From Uloborus plumipes (taxonomy: Eukaryota; Arthropoda; Arachnida; Araneae; Uloboridae): a DNA stretch of 64,000 nt. How positions within the stretch are numbered: position 1 is the stretch's first letter; every line of letters begins with the position of its first letter. Position numbers and translations under genes: made by a program. Below the pieces are notes generated by a model. That model saw only the letters and a program-made list of their open reading frames with translations. It made no database searches and was not told the DNA's origin. This document shows, one piece after another, positions 25,470-38,100 of this stretch. The stretch is taken from the NCBI GenBank assembly GCA_038373865.1, contig JAXGGA010001631.1, positions 62,001 to 126,000 on the forward strand, in the 5' to 3' direction.

Positions 25470-27289
25470 CAGGGTTCGCGTTTACCCGCTATAGCGGGTT
25501 TTTTACGCAAATTCTTCTAGAACGGACGCAACATTCACGTCGTTTCGGGTCCCTGGGACCCAAAAATAATAGTTTATGCCAGGAGAAAAAAAATCCGATC
25601 AAAAAGTAATTTCGGACCCGTGTGAATCGAAGAACTCCAGAAAACTAGTGCTGATTTCATGCTGTATATAGTTGAACTTTTACAATCATGAAAGGAGGGG
25701 AAAGAATAAAAGAAACCCATCCTTATCAGCTAACTCAATGACCCCCTATTGTGTTGGCCAGGCAATCCTAGTTCTAAGAACGGGTTCGGATACAGCTGTG
25801 ACTTGGACATGTCAATCACCCCCACCCTCCGCTCTATTCTTAAAAGCCTCATGACATTGCACATGTTGACCCATTGTCCTCCCATTCTTTTCTTGGAATT
25901 GAATAGTAAACATCATACAGGTACGAAATTTTCATAGTATTTTAGATCTTTTTTGTCCGTTTTTCGTTAGCACGTGGAAAATAGGCTTAGTGAATTTTGG
26001 CACATTTTTACTGATTGAGCAGCTATCTTTTAGCATCCGTTTCTGGTTAGTTATTTTTCTGATTATTTCCTAAATAGTCCCCAGTGCAAAGCCTACAGAG
26101 CTAAAATACAATGGTATTTTTCCCCTTGTCGTATCCCCCCCCCCCCCGAAAAAAAACGGCAATTGAAACATATTTTCTGCTGGAAATTTAACTATGATTT
26201 TCCTCCGCGGAACATTTAGTTTCATTTTGCTAAGCATGTTTTACTTTATCTTTCTGATTTGTTTACAGATTTTTTCAATAAACTAATCAACATAATTAAA
26301 AATATTCTTAAGACATAATTGTGCTTTCCCAACCACAAAGAGTTTTTTTTAAACCTTTACACAAAAAATCAAATGCTGATTATAAGTCTTAGGAAATAAC
26401 AGAAGATTATAATCATGGATTTATCCTTGTTTTTATTTATTGCCAGAAAAACTTGCTTCTTTGATTACAGCTTCTTGTGCCATTGTGTTTGACAGTACAC
26501 ATCTAGGAATACATTGATGTCATGAATTCAAACATGTCCAATACCAGGAATTCAAATAAAAACCTTTTTATTTTGTGTCTTAATACGTCTAATATTAAAC
26601 CCATGTTAAAAAAAATTAAAGGTGAAAATCTAAGTTATCTCCTTGTAGCATCATTGATTTATGCATCAAATTTTGCGAAAAGTTGTCAATTTAGTACATG
26701 AAATCAATGGATTATTGTGCATTTTCAGATCAATTTTAAACAAATGTTTTTACTAATATTAGTTAGCTGTGTCTAGTTACAAAAAAAATAATGATAGTTA
26801 AATTATACCTGCCAATTTTAAATTTTATTTATTTTTTAGTAAGTTTTAGTTATTTATTTTTTGCAAAGAGTGTAGAAATAAGCAACATATTGTACTATTT
26901 TCTACATATTATCTCCAAATGGAGTGCATAATAGGCTGTGTCCTCCACCCCTTCTGAAGTGACCCTCAATATAATCAATCTTTTGTAGCCTGCTGTTTCA
27001 AAAAGGTTGTGCATCCCTGCCGTAAATATCATTAAACATCCTCTTTCAAGAAAACTTCGGAAGTGGCACTGGAAAAAAAATATTTTTGAGTAAATGAACA
27101 TACTTTACGAGAAACTTTGCGAGGGCTCTAAAATCTATTCAGCAAAAGATATTTTGTCTGTAATACATTAATTACATTGATAATAAAAAAAATCTATTAT
27201 TCACACTATTTCTTTTAGTTAATTATCTTTACAGAGCATTTAATACTTAGCATATTGAGTATAACATATTACTGAAATTACACCTATTT

Positions 27290-27635
27290 TGCCACTAAAC
27301 ATTGCAAACGAATGTATTTACAATGATTCATTCTAAATCATCGCCGATTTTAACATCATTCAGTGAATTTTTCGCAAAATATCGCCAATTGCGCCAAATT
27401 GAACCCAAATTCAAAAAAAAAAAAAAAAAAAAAAAAGAATTCGCCAAATTTGTCGCCAACTTGGCGATATGTCGCCAAGTTGGCGTCAAACACTTGGCGA
27501 CCAAAAGCTTGGCGACATAACGGAAAGTGGTCGCGCCAATGCATATCTTTCCCTCTGCATTGAAACACTGATTTTCCCCAAAAAAGGGGTAAAACACCCC
27601 CTTGGGAACATTCAAATGCAACCACAAGGGGAGGT
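27290..27635 (-). repeat. Interspersed repeat with TTGGCGA hairpin motifs
   Basis: Related in reverse to about 61480-61830, which lies within a Helitron. Shared parts include CCCCTTGGGAACATTCAAATGC, the run of ACTTGGCGA / TCGCCAAGT motifs, and the TTAACATCATTCAGTG flank. The inverted TTGGCGA motifs can form alternative hairpins. Not assigned to a known family. Confidence 0.75.
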
Positions 27636-27955
27636 GCACAACTAGACCATCCTCAGAGCCTACATACCAAGCTAGAAGCTTCTACGGCATATAGTTTTTG
27701 AGTTATGCGACCCACATACGCACACACGTACATACAGACGTCACACGAAAACTCGTCGTAATTAACTCGGGGGTGGTTGAAAAATTTTTTTCGGCTGCTT
27801 ATATGTTGGTAGGTACATATGCACGTGCTGACAGGTCAAAAAAACTAAGGAATTTTCATTCGGGGGTGAGCAAAATCAAAATTTAGACTCAAATTTGAGT
27901 GATTTTTTTTTCGCGATCACAATACTTCCTTTACTACGTAAAAGGAAGTAACTAG
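27636..27955. repeat. Probable interspersed-repeat sequence ending in a hairpin
   Basis: Moderately GC-rich stretch ending in ACTTCCTTTACTACGTAAAAGGAAGT (27927 onwards), an inverted repeat with 9-bp arms. Adjoins the TTGGCGA repeat. Its continuity with that repeat and its family are unknown. Confidence 0.4.
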
Positions 27956-28904
27956 AGGAAAAACTCCTTTATTAGTATAATTTACTCATTCACCAAGTTC
28001 ACTTGTTTTCCATTCAAAAGTGTGCACACAATTAATAATTTTTTTCCCGGGGAAATATATATGCAATACATTTACAACATTTGTATTTTAATAATAATGT
28101 TATTTTATTCAAATATTTTGGGACTCAATTTTCTCATCAAAGGACTCACTTTTTTTTCATTAATGGGTCCATGGGACCCAGGTAGCAAATAGGTCAGCGC
28201 GAACACTGATGATAAAATCAGTTTAAATCAAAATGCTGTTTTATCGAATAAAATATATTATAGCAAGGATTGATGTTTTTATAACATATTTCAAATACCA
28301 AATTGTCTCTCATAAGTAGCATATAAGAGTGTAGTCACAAAGATTTGAATTTGGTATAAAGCATTTTATGCTACTGAATTTTAATTGAGTAATACTGTTT
28401 TTGAAAAAATATATCGTAAGCAAAGTCAACGGTATTTTACAGAAAATAAGCACGTAGTTTCAAAAAGATTATTTTTTATAAAATAATTAAAGTACATTCA
28501 GCTCATGTAATGCATTTCGAAAAAGCTAGTTCAGACATAGCAGCACTTAATTGCTCAATTTCTCAGAAAAGTGAAAAATGCAATAAAAATAAACCAAGGA
28601 ATTCTAAATTCAAGCAAAGTATTCATTGCATACCTTAGAGATGACTGCTTACAAATTGTATTTTTGTGCCGTATAAGAATTTTTACATACACATTAAGAT
28701 GATTAATAAAAATGCCTTACTCTAAACATTACTTTGAAAAACTAGGGAATAGTAACAGCAATACTATTGAATTAGCAAAACGATAGTAGCCTGACTACTT
28801 CTTTCAACATGGAGCTAATTAAAAATTAGATCATTAACAGATCCACAGCACTGAGATTAATTACGTCAACCGCCTTTAAATCTTGGTCAAATACCAACAG
28901 ATTA

Positions 28905-29084
28905 CGGCCCGGTTTCCTAGGAGTGAAATCGTCGATCTCTGGCGAGGCGACAGACGCCGCCGCCTTCTGCGCATGCGCCTGAGCCGCAGAGTGACGTCGC
29001 TTCATGCCACGCTCCAATCAAACTGGTTCTGACTCCAGCGTGCGTCGCGCCCGGCGTCAGCGACGATTCTAGGAAACCGGGCCT
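28905..29084. mobile_element. GC-rich 180-bp PIF/Harbinger-type MITE, copy 1
   Basis: Termini CGGCCCGGTTTCCTAG and, reversed from the right, AGGCCCGGTTTCCTAG, with TTA duplications at 28902-28904 and 29085-29087. The interior is GC- and CpG-rich (GCGCATGCGCCTGAGCCGCA), unlike all surrounding DNA. A same-length copy is at 58366-58545. A 63-codon frame across it is fortuitous. Confidence 0.9.
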
Positions 29085-29111
29085 TTACGGTTGAACCCGA
29101 TTACTAATATA

Positions 29112-30228
29112 CAGGGTGGTTATAAATTAACAGGAGGTGTTTGGAGCCCTCTAGCTCGCGAACTACTGGGCGAAACATTGCCAAACTTCGTGAGCATGCA
29201 TATTAGACCATGGGATTTTGATTTCTGGAATAAAAAAAATTAGTTTGAAAAATTACCACCAGGGGTAAATTTGGCGCTGTTAAAGTGTATTATTATGATT
29301 ATCGAAGAATTAATTGCTAGTAACAAAATATGCATCCATATTATTTGCAAAAATGACTTTTTTTGGCACAAATGTGGTTCGATATGATTGCAGTTGTAAA
29401 GGTGTAAGAACTGCATACCATGCAGAACATTTTCTACGGCAGCTCGTAACATATCAGAATGGATTTCTCTAATTTTTAAAATTATCATATCTTTTAAACT
29501 TGCGATATCAGAAATGTTTCTTTGATAGCATCAAAGCATTGTTCTTTAATAGGATTTGCAACTTCGTCAACTTGTAGCTGATTAACCGTTTGGCGCCCCT
29601 AGCCTGGTTGCTGGGCTAGAAATCCAGTCATTTTAAACCGCTTAATCATGTTTCTTAAATTTGTTATGGTCAGCGGGCCTTTTCTCAACTGCTTCACTCG
29701 CCGAAATTCTCGAAGAGTAACATTGGCATTTTCATCACGCTGATAGTAGAGCTTCACTAACAAAGCGCGGTCCTGCATAGTTAAAGCCATCAAGAGGCAA
29801 CTGCGCTCAGAATGATGAGAATGCTCCCAGTCAGTCATTTTATACAGATGATCGCTAAACGCAAAACGTTTATGCAAATTATTGCATTCTATTTGGTTGG
29901 TGGACAGCTATTTTGTTCGTGGTGATTTTTTTTAATAGAAAATTCTACGGCGATCACATTAAACCTCATTTGCAAAGAACAATCATTTTTGCTTGGCGAA
30001 ATTGATTTATACAGCATCTTTTCAAGTTTAATTCGCGATATTCAGTGTAATACACTTTTACAGCGCCAAATTTCCCCCTGGTGGTGATTTTTCAAACTAA
30101 TTTTTTTTATTCCAGAAATCAAAATCCCATGGTCTAATATGCATGCTCGCGAAGTTTGGCAATGTTTCGCCCAGTAGTTCGCGAGCTAGAGGGCTCCAAA
30201 CACCTCCTGTTAATTTATAACCACCCTG
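29112..30228 (-). mobile_element. Internally deleted mariner/Tc-like element
   Basis: A 1117-bp element with long inverted termini, about 170 bp, starting CAGGGTGGTTATAAATTAAC, and TA duplications at 29110-29111 and 30229-30230. On the minus strand it keeps the start and the end of a transposase gene but lacks the catalytic middle, so it is a non-autonomous deletion derivative. Confidence 0.88.
29240..29877 (-). pseudogene. Transposase pseudogene missing its catalytic domain
   Basis: The N-terminal part (29599-29877) contains MALTMQDRALLVKLYYQRDE and ITNLRNMIKRFKMTGFLAQQ, the helix-turn-helix seen at the start of many arthropod mariner-like transposases. A TAG follows QQPG, and the frame then continues GRQTVNQLQVDEVANPIKEQ. 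The C-terminal remnant (to about 29350, another frame) contains IREIHSDMLRAAVENVLHGM and HIEPHL, like the IEHL ends of such proteins. No DDE/DDD motifs are present. Family placement is from motif memory, not a search. Confidence 0.7.
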
Positions 30229-30230
30229 TA

Positions 30231-33200
30231 TTTAATGTAAAATACAACATTTTAACCTCTTTCACACCCGCAATAAAAATAGTTGCGTCAAACACTAGTA
30301 GCCACATTTGTGTGTGTGTATTTTTAATTATTTTTGCGCCAATGTTTAAGAAAGACAATACAGAATTATACAACCCCCCCCCCCCAAAAAAAATGTCTTG
30401 CGTCTTGTAATAAATACCAATCTAATAACACAACATGTAAGTTACTCCGTTAGTTTCCATTTTCTTGATAAAAACAGAGAAAAGGAAAAACAAAACAATA
30501 TAAGAGAGCAGAATAAATGACCTACAAATCACAAGTAAGAAATGAACCAGTTTAGAGTTTCAAATACACTTTACATGAATAACTATCAAATCCAAATCGC
30601 AGTCATTTAAAAGTTAACTGTTCGACGATACTTCTTTATATGCATACCTGAATGCCCTTAAATGGAAAAAGTGTTATCTTGACATCAACATTTTCACTTT
30701 CGTAGCCGTTGATATAACACCTAGCCCATTACTCATCTCCATCCATCCGGAAACGTTTACCTGGGAATCTTTTCAATGAATGACAGTCATCTTGATACTC
30801 ACAATTTTTATCTCGTGCCCTTTATCTGAGCTTTTACCAAAACTAAATAATAATTTTTTAGTCGCTTCGTCTTAAAAACAAATTAAATCTTCATCCATTT
30901 TTGATATTCATTTACGTATGCTTTTTATAATTTAATTTAGCAAGAAACTAATCCAATTTGGTTTAGGATTCTCTTTCAGTTTAAAAAACTAAGAAAAAGT
31001 CAAATCATAATGCAGAAGTTTTGAAAAGAGTTAACTCTGTTGAAGAAAATTTATTTATTTATTTATTTTTAATATTCGCATAATAAATCTTTAAAGAATC
31101 TTTTTTTTATGTTTCAATGAAATGCAGTAAGAGTTTTCCTGTAAATTGAGAACCTGCAGCCAATAATATGAAATATTTGTATTAAAATATTTTTTACGTT
31201 TACTATAAAAAAAGAGAAAAGCTTTATTTTTTTGAGCAAGGTTGTATACAAAACATAACTTTAAAATGTTATAAAGCTTTGACAGCTTCGATTTGAAGTG
31301 TGACATTCTGACGCCGTTTTCTCGTAAATGACAACAAAAATTCAGATAAAGTTATTAAAATATCTTTAATGGCAAAATTTTTACTGTAGGATGATTCTAT
31401 TTTTTTTCCACAAAATTTAAATTTAGGTGTCGTGTGTGACTCAGAAAATTCATAAAAAGCTGCACTTCATTTTATTTCATAATTTCATGTGTAGTTTTGA
31501 AAGTAAACCAACTATGTGTCTATACATATTACGAAAATATTCCATACAATATACTTTTTTTCAAAGCGCATACTACGCCTTTAAAAAACTAAAACATTCC
31601 GTTACGTGTGTGATAAAAGGGGGTTATGTGTGTGACCACGTGTGAAATGTGTTTTATTTAAAAGTTATTTTAATAGTAAAATAATTTATTCGAGTCAATT
31701 TCGTGTCAGACGGGGCGCAACAACAACAAGAGGTTAACAAGGGACGCATACGAAGGGGGGATTTCACAGTGCAGAGTGCGTCGTTGCTTTTTTTTTAAGG
31801 TGAATTCATTTTACAGGGTTTTTAATCTCATTTTTGAGGGCAGGGAAGTTGCTCTGCAACAATCGAGAGGGGGGGGGGGTGCCATCGCCTGTGGGGGGAT
31901 GGGAACCTCTGTGTTAATTATCATTTATGATTTTAATTTTTTAATTATTGGTCTCTTTTTCGAACAAAATGTCTGGCCCGCTATTTCACTGAAGGAACCA
32001 TCATTGAAATTTTTTATTTCCCATCCTCGAAGTTATGGTTTTCTCTATCAACATAACTAATCACTACTCACCTACTCGTACTTATTGAGCTATAACACTG
32101 AAGAGAGAGAACTTCCCATGCTTCAACATTGAAGCTCGCGGTCTGAATTTGCAGCGAGTAGAGCAAAACGTTTCGCACAATAAAACATCTTGTTTAATAG
32201 GAAAAGAGCCCTTCTTTTGGCATCACTAACTGAGCAGATCAAGGACTCGAAAAATGCATAGCAAAACGCTTTAATAAATAAAACTTGAGTTTAAATGCGA
32301 AAAGAGCAATCATTTTGCCAAACTCGCTTGGGCAAAAAACGGACCGACGAGTTCGCTCTTCTCTTAGTGTTAGAGCTCAATGCTGTACTTCAATAAAAAT
32401 CTTTGTTTCATTTGATGTATTATGAAAAGTCGATCTCAAATCTGGTGCAGAACATTTGCATTTGCGGGCCATAATCTTGTCATTTATAGCTGATACAACA
32501 TTTATTTGTAGGATTCCTGAACATCTACGTTTTTTTAAAGGTTTACTTGAAACCTTCCGGGTCAATATCCACTTGATTAAATAAAAATTCTTCAGTTGGA
32601 GGAGAAGGATCTCTTACTATACCAACGAAATCAGTTGATGACTGAATTTCGGTTTCCCAATTTATTTGTACTTTCCTGCCAAATCAAAGATTTTACTTTT
32701 TCTTCTACCCTGTCACTAAGCTCTCGCCATGCAAGTATGTAGACAAAATTATTTAAATTGTTCGTTTAGGAATGGAAATAAAAAAACTCTTCCATAAGTT
32801 TTATTCTGTTTTTTCAAATATAACCTAATTTAAATACGTATAAATACATCAAACAGCATTTTATATTTTTTTTTCACTGAGTCATAGTCTTAGGGACATC
32901 ATACAATATTTTCAGATGAATTATTTAAAACAGCCGCCATCGGACACTCAAATGTGAAAATCCAAGATATAGAAAAAAAACCATGCAAAAGCGTTACATG
33001 CGTGACATATTTTATAAAGCTCCACCATTTTTTTTTCTCCCAAAGGCATAAAACTTAAGGCATACGACTTCAAGTTAATTTATAATATGGGAGATACTTT
33101 TCTTTTAGCCCTCTTATTTAATTTTGGAGAAAAACTAAACTACTTTAAGCGTTACCTGTGTGACCCAAAAAAAGTGGCCTGATTATTTTATAGGATTGAA

Positions 33201-34442
33201 AACTCATTAAAAGTATTTATTATAAATTTATGACATAGTTATAGTGGAATACTTAATTTAAGGCTATTTCATAGTTTTTTTGAAAAAAAAAAAATAATGA
33301 TTAAGGAAAATATTGCGTTCGAATTTACTTCACTAGTAATGCGTTTTTTACCGCCATCTGTGCGCGATCAAATATGGTCAAAATTAGAAACAAAGTTTTT
33401 TATTGATCTCAAAACTAATGTTGAAATTGATAAGTACTGACATTTTTTAGTGTAAAAATAAGATTTGTTTTTTACTCTTTATGAAAAAACTGTATCACTG
33501 TGCCATTACGTGTGTGACTTTTCGTGGACTCACCCTGCAAGAGTTTTCGCAAAATGAAAATTCTTCAAAAGTTCTTGAAATGTGATCTACTCTTGCTTTT
33601 CGGTTGTCAGATAAGTAAAGAACTACGTATACACCAGAAATACAAAATAATTCTTGCATAGTACCAGTTTTATTTTCAACCGGGAATAACAAAGGAATAT
33701 CGTATAGCTTCATTAAAATTAATATTTCGATATTAGTTATGATGAATAATTCCACTTATGCATTCAAACACGAGGTCTAATACAATAAAAGCTAACAAAC
33801 TTGTTTAGATTATTTTCCTTTCTTTTTTTCAATGATATAAAGTTTTCTGAAGAAACAATGCTTGCTGCACTAGAAACAATGCAAACACATTTAAGTCGTT
33901 AGAAAACGATGATGTTGACATTGACTGCATTTTAAATCTAAGTGATTTTCTTCTGCCAAAATACGAACATCTGAATTCCAACAGAAAAACCTCGAAACGG
34001 AAAAGCTGAGAACCCTATACAACCAAAACATTATTTATTCACACTTTCACTCTTATATAATTCAATGTTTACTCTTCGAAATAAAATGCAGTAAATTTAT
34101 TTCTTGTTTTCACTCCAAAGTTCTTTATGTTCCTTACGTGTGTAAAAGAGCGAATTTTTATGGTCAACATCCATACCGCAATTTATATTCATGAAGCATC
34201 TAATACTTCGAAATGCTGACAGGAATTGGCTGTCAGTAAGGCTATTGGATGTAAGAAAAAATATATATATTCAGTTTCACTCGTTTATAACTCCGCTTTT
34301 AACGACACATCAGTCATAGTTTAGTAAACCCCCACTGAAAAAAAAAAGAAGTTGAACCACCTCACTTTTAAAATCAATTTAAATGACAACATCGACTTTG
34401 ACGTCCTTTTTTTTTTCGCGGTCCTCTTTTTGCTTTTAATGT
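30231..34442. other. Intron with short repeated TACGTGTGTGAC motifs
   Basis: No exon accepted. Variants of TTACGTGTGTGAC occur at about 31430, 31604, 31625, 32993, 33154, 33504 and 34134, and the copy at 33504 leads into GGACTCACCCTG, which resembles a mariner-type terminus. A weak coding-like stretch lies at about 33840-34010. The rest is AT-rich DNA. Confidence 0.45.
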
Positions 34443-34450
34443 TTTCCAAG

Positions 34451-35146
34451 TAGGGATGCACCGATTAATCGGCAGTACCGATTAATCGGCCATAATCGGC
34501 CACTTTGCCGATTATTCATAATCGGCAAAATTGGGCCGATTAATCGGTTGAAAAAAATATTTTTAAATATTATTCTCAAAAGTGTACCTTCACTAAGAAA
34601 CTATGATGAACGATTTTATTGGCAATAATAAAATCATCACAGTTGATATAAAGTTTTTAATAAATTAATTATCCAACTTAGAATAACACACATAGACAAC
34701 AATGCAACATTTTTCATGTGGCGATAGTTTTTTCCTTAGCACAGTGCTTTTAGATAAATTCTAATTTTCACAAAGAATAAAAGTCTTGAATTAAATTGCT
34801 ACTGATTATTAAAATTTGAAATTAAAAGTACCTCCTCAAACGGAATCCCACCTCCCCTATTTTTTTATCTTTTATGCCCAATTAATATAATTAACAATGT
34901 GTTAATGCAATATTATTGACAATAATATGAAAATTGTTTCTAAGAAATTGGATGAAATGTTGAAATTATTTTGTGAAAATAAGGAAAATGGAAAAAAAAA
35001 ATTATAAGAGAGCAAAAACAGTGATTGAAAAATTGTAATATTTAAAACAATCATTCTTATCATTAATCGGCTCAGCCGATTAATCGGCCGATTACCAACA
35101 ACAGATTAATCGGTAATCGGCCAGTTTGCTTATCGGTGCATCCCTA
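34451..35146. mobile_element. hAT-type MITE with AATCGG repeats, complete copy
   Basis: A 696-bp element with termini TAGGGATGCACCGAT and, at the right, ATCGGTGCATCCCTA. An exact 8-bp duplication TTTCCAAG is at 34443-34450 and 35147-35154. Both ends carry clusters of CCGATTAATCGG, likely transposase-binding sites. No transposase. A truncated relative starts at 40175. Confidence 0.94.
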
Positions 35147-35154
35147 TTTCCAAG

Positions 35155-38100
35155 TAAAATTCTAAGCCCTTAGGTTGAAAGAAAATCATAAGTGCTCTAG
35201 AACTGTCAACCACGTTCCACCAAAACCACAATTGCGACTAATGTAAGAACCACAATTGCGACCATTGCAAAAAGAAAGAAAATTGACAAAGTAAAATAAT
35301 AACGTTATGTAACTCATTTCCTTTTCCGTAGCCCTTTATTTTCTTTGTGAAAAAAAAGTACCTCACCAATACCGCATCTACATTTTTCTGAAAGTCGTTG
35401 ATATAGCTGCTAACCTCAAAATTACAAAAAGAGTTGTATATGAAGATTTTTTTTTTTTCAAAGGAAAGAAAAGTACTCGGAAGGAGGAAGAAAAAGAAAG
35501 GAGGCTGAAAGGGAGGCAAGAAAATTTATAACTCAAATATACTATGTTAATATCACTTTAACTTAACATTGTTTTGTATAATTCTCTTATTTATTCAAAA
35601 GATACAAAAATAGTCCCAATTTATTTATCTTTCCTTACATGAATTTCAACATGGGGATTATGCAAAAACCATTTCCCACAGAAAATACGAATAAAAAAAA
35701 TAGCTGATTAAGGTTTTGACTGGAAGAATACAGTTACTGCAAATGAAATATTGAATAATTAAGAGTGTATTCGCTTAAAATTTGGTACGTTCCCCGGCAA
35801 ATAAAAACTAAAACAATTTAAAATCAAATTGCAGAAAAATAAATAAATTTGCAACTAAAAAGAAAATAAGTAGATTTCAGGCAAAATCTTCTAACATCTG
35901 AAACATCTTCTAACTCTTAATAGAATTAAAACATTTACAACAAGCAAAAGGATTGAAATTTCAACACTGCGTGTAATTTTCGGCGAAGTACGTGCTCGAT
36001 GTAGGCAAGTTAAAAAATATATTGAGCTCTTAATTGAAAAAAAATATTTTAAAGACTTCTTAATAGTAATCTACCCACTAAATTTGACATCGAGTTTTCC
36101 AAAAGAAGGTTCTTTTCCCAAAACAATCTGATTTTTCCGGGAAAAGTCGGAGTTTCGGAGTACAATAAAAAAATTAAAAAAACTCCGGGGAAAACAGAGC
36201 ACTAAGCAGCTATGTATTGATTTTAAAAAGAGGGGGGGGGGGGACAAAAGATTTCCGGATTTTCTTCGGAGCAATCGTCCCTGTGGCTTTTATGAGAACC
36301 TCTCAACTCAGCTTTCTAGGTAACATTTGAATCTGATAACCTTACTGGTTCAGCAATATATCGCTCATTCAAAATGAAAGGAGTATTTTTTAAATGGACT
36401 TAGCATTAAATTGCCATAGACTGAAAAAAAAAGATGCACCCCTTTCGTTCTGGATGAGCGATATGTGTACACGTGATATTGTAGACAACATGTGACAACT
36501 AGAGAAAGAATGACACTCAGAGACAAATAACGAAGCAACACATAAGTCACAAATTACAGTAATAAACGAAAAATATAACAGCATATTTACTTACTAACAC
36601 AGGTGCTTTGAATACTTTAAATATATTTTGCGAAGTGAGTGCGAAATATTTCAGTGAAATGAAAAGTCTTACGTCATATAATTACTGTATTACGATATGA
36701 TTTGATTTGCATTATTTAAAATTAAACCTCGGTCTTAGACTCATAAATATTGCGACCCCTGTTATAACCCGAACTAATTCAAATAGGGGAAAATATCATT
36801 AGCTACTGTCTGATTTTCTTCGGTATATCCTTCCGCGTATTTGCGCATGCGTCAGGTCTTCTCTGATCTTACCAAAATAAGGGTAGTAACAATGAAGTGA
36901 AGAATAATAAGAGGCATTTTGAGCCATATCAAACAACGTAGAACGATGCTAATTTCAAATACAAAGTTTAGTTGGATGTGTCAAACGGATAGCAAATGCA
37001 ATTTTTAAATTGAAAACTTCGGAAAGTCCAAATGGTCCAAGGTCGAGACGCAACTTCGAAAGAGGAAAATACAAGGCACAGTTACTTTTCTCCATTCGTG
37101 GCGCTGATAACATGTGATTGTGTTGAATGCATTTACATTACAAAATTATAATTTTTACCAAGTTCGGAGTAGTCTTACGAAGACTTTTTTTCCCTTGTGA
37201 ATTTTTCGCTCATATGTATTATTAATGTACTCAATAAAAAAACAGGCGAGTAAAAAAAATATGAACAAACGTGATCGTTAACTACATCGTATGGCTCATT
37301 CGCAGTGCTACGTGAACAAACCCATAAAAAATTATCTAAACTTTACTTTTTAATATTATCTTCAATGAAAATAGCTTCAATTTGAAAAGGACAGAACAGG
37401 TTACATTAAGATTAAAAATAATTTATGAAAAAATAGGAAAAACTACTTCAGATGGAAAAACTCTCATTACAAATACTAAAATGAAGTTGAACAACTTCTA
37501 ACAGTAAGCTGAGCTTTAAAAAGGAAAGAACACTGGTTAAATACAGTAATAAAACCATGGGATACAGAGGCTTATAGTTTCAACAAGTAAAAAGAAATGA
37601 ACTTCAAATGTACGCACAACAGAAAAATTCATTAGTATTCAAGCGAATGATACGTTCCTGAAAGTACTCAGGATTTTTAACCACATACAATTTATGTGAC
37701 TGAATAAGTATTCAAGACCAGGGGTATGTTTTCTGTGTTGCTAAAAGATTCAGTAGGATAAAATCTCACATTTTTATATTTTTATCACAGTAAAACGGGA
37801 TCGTGATTTTCATACAAAATATTAGCAAACTAGATTGGAGTATTCCACAAAAGAGTTCTTTTATGATCAAAATTTACAAGGAGGCCAGAAACAATATAGT
37901 TTGGCTCAGTTACAAGCCAAATTTAGAAACATCTATGAAATTGGGATACAAGCCAAAAATATTTGGACACTGAGGCAGTTTCTAATATATTAAATTGAAA
38001 AGCAAGTCAGAAACGAATTCAGGTCATATACTATAATCATCCTATCAAAGAGGAGAAAAAAGAATGTTTAAGAAAATATTTGAAACTCTATTTATCTCCG

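Noticed and set aside
25470..28208. A 2.7-kb hAT element with CAGGGTTCGCG and CGCGAACACTG ends
   Set aside because: The ends look like one family, and GGGTCC.TGGGACCC occurs inside both, but the flanks ATCATGAT and ATGATAAA are not an 8-bp duplication. They may be two separate fragments.
28826..29017. 63-codon minus-strand frame, and a similar one at 58378-58605
   Set aside because: They cover the GC-rich MITE, and the absence of stops follows from base composition.
30648..30720. Possible minus-strand exon ending FPFKGIQ before a GTATGC donor
   Set aside because: It has an acceptor-like CTAG and 24 open codons, but at 73 nt its phase would break the AGAP frame between its neighbours and no family was recognised. 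A faint similarity to 35360-35420 is not convincing.
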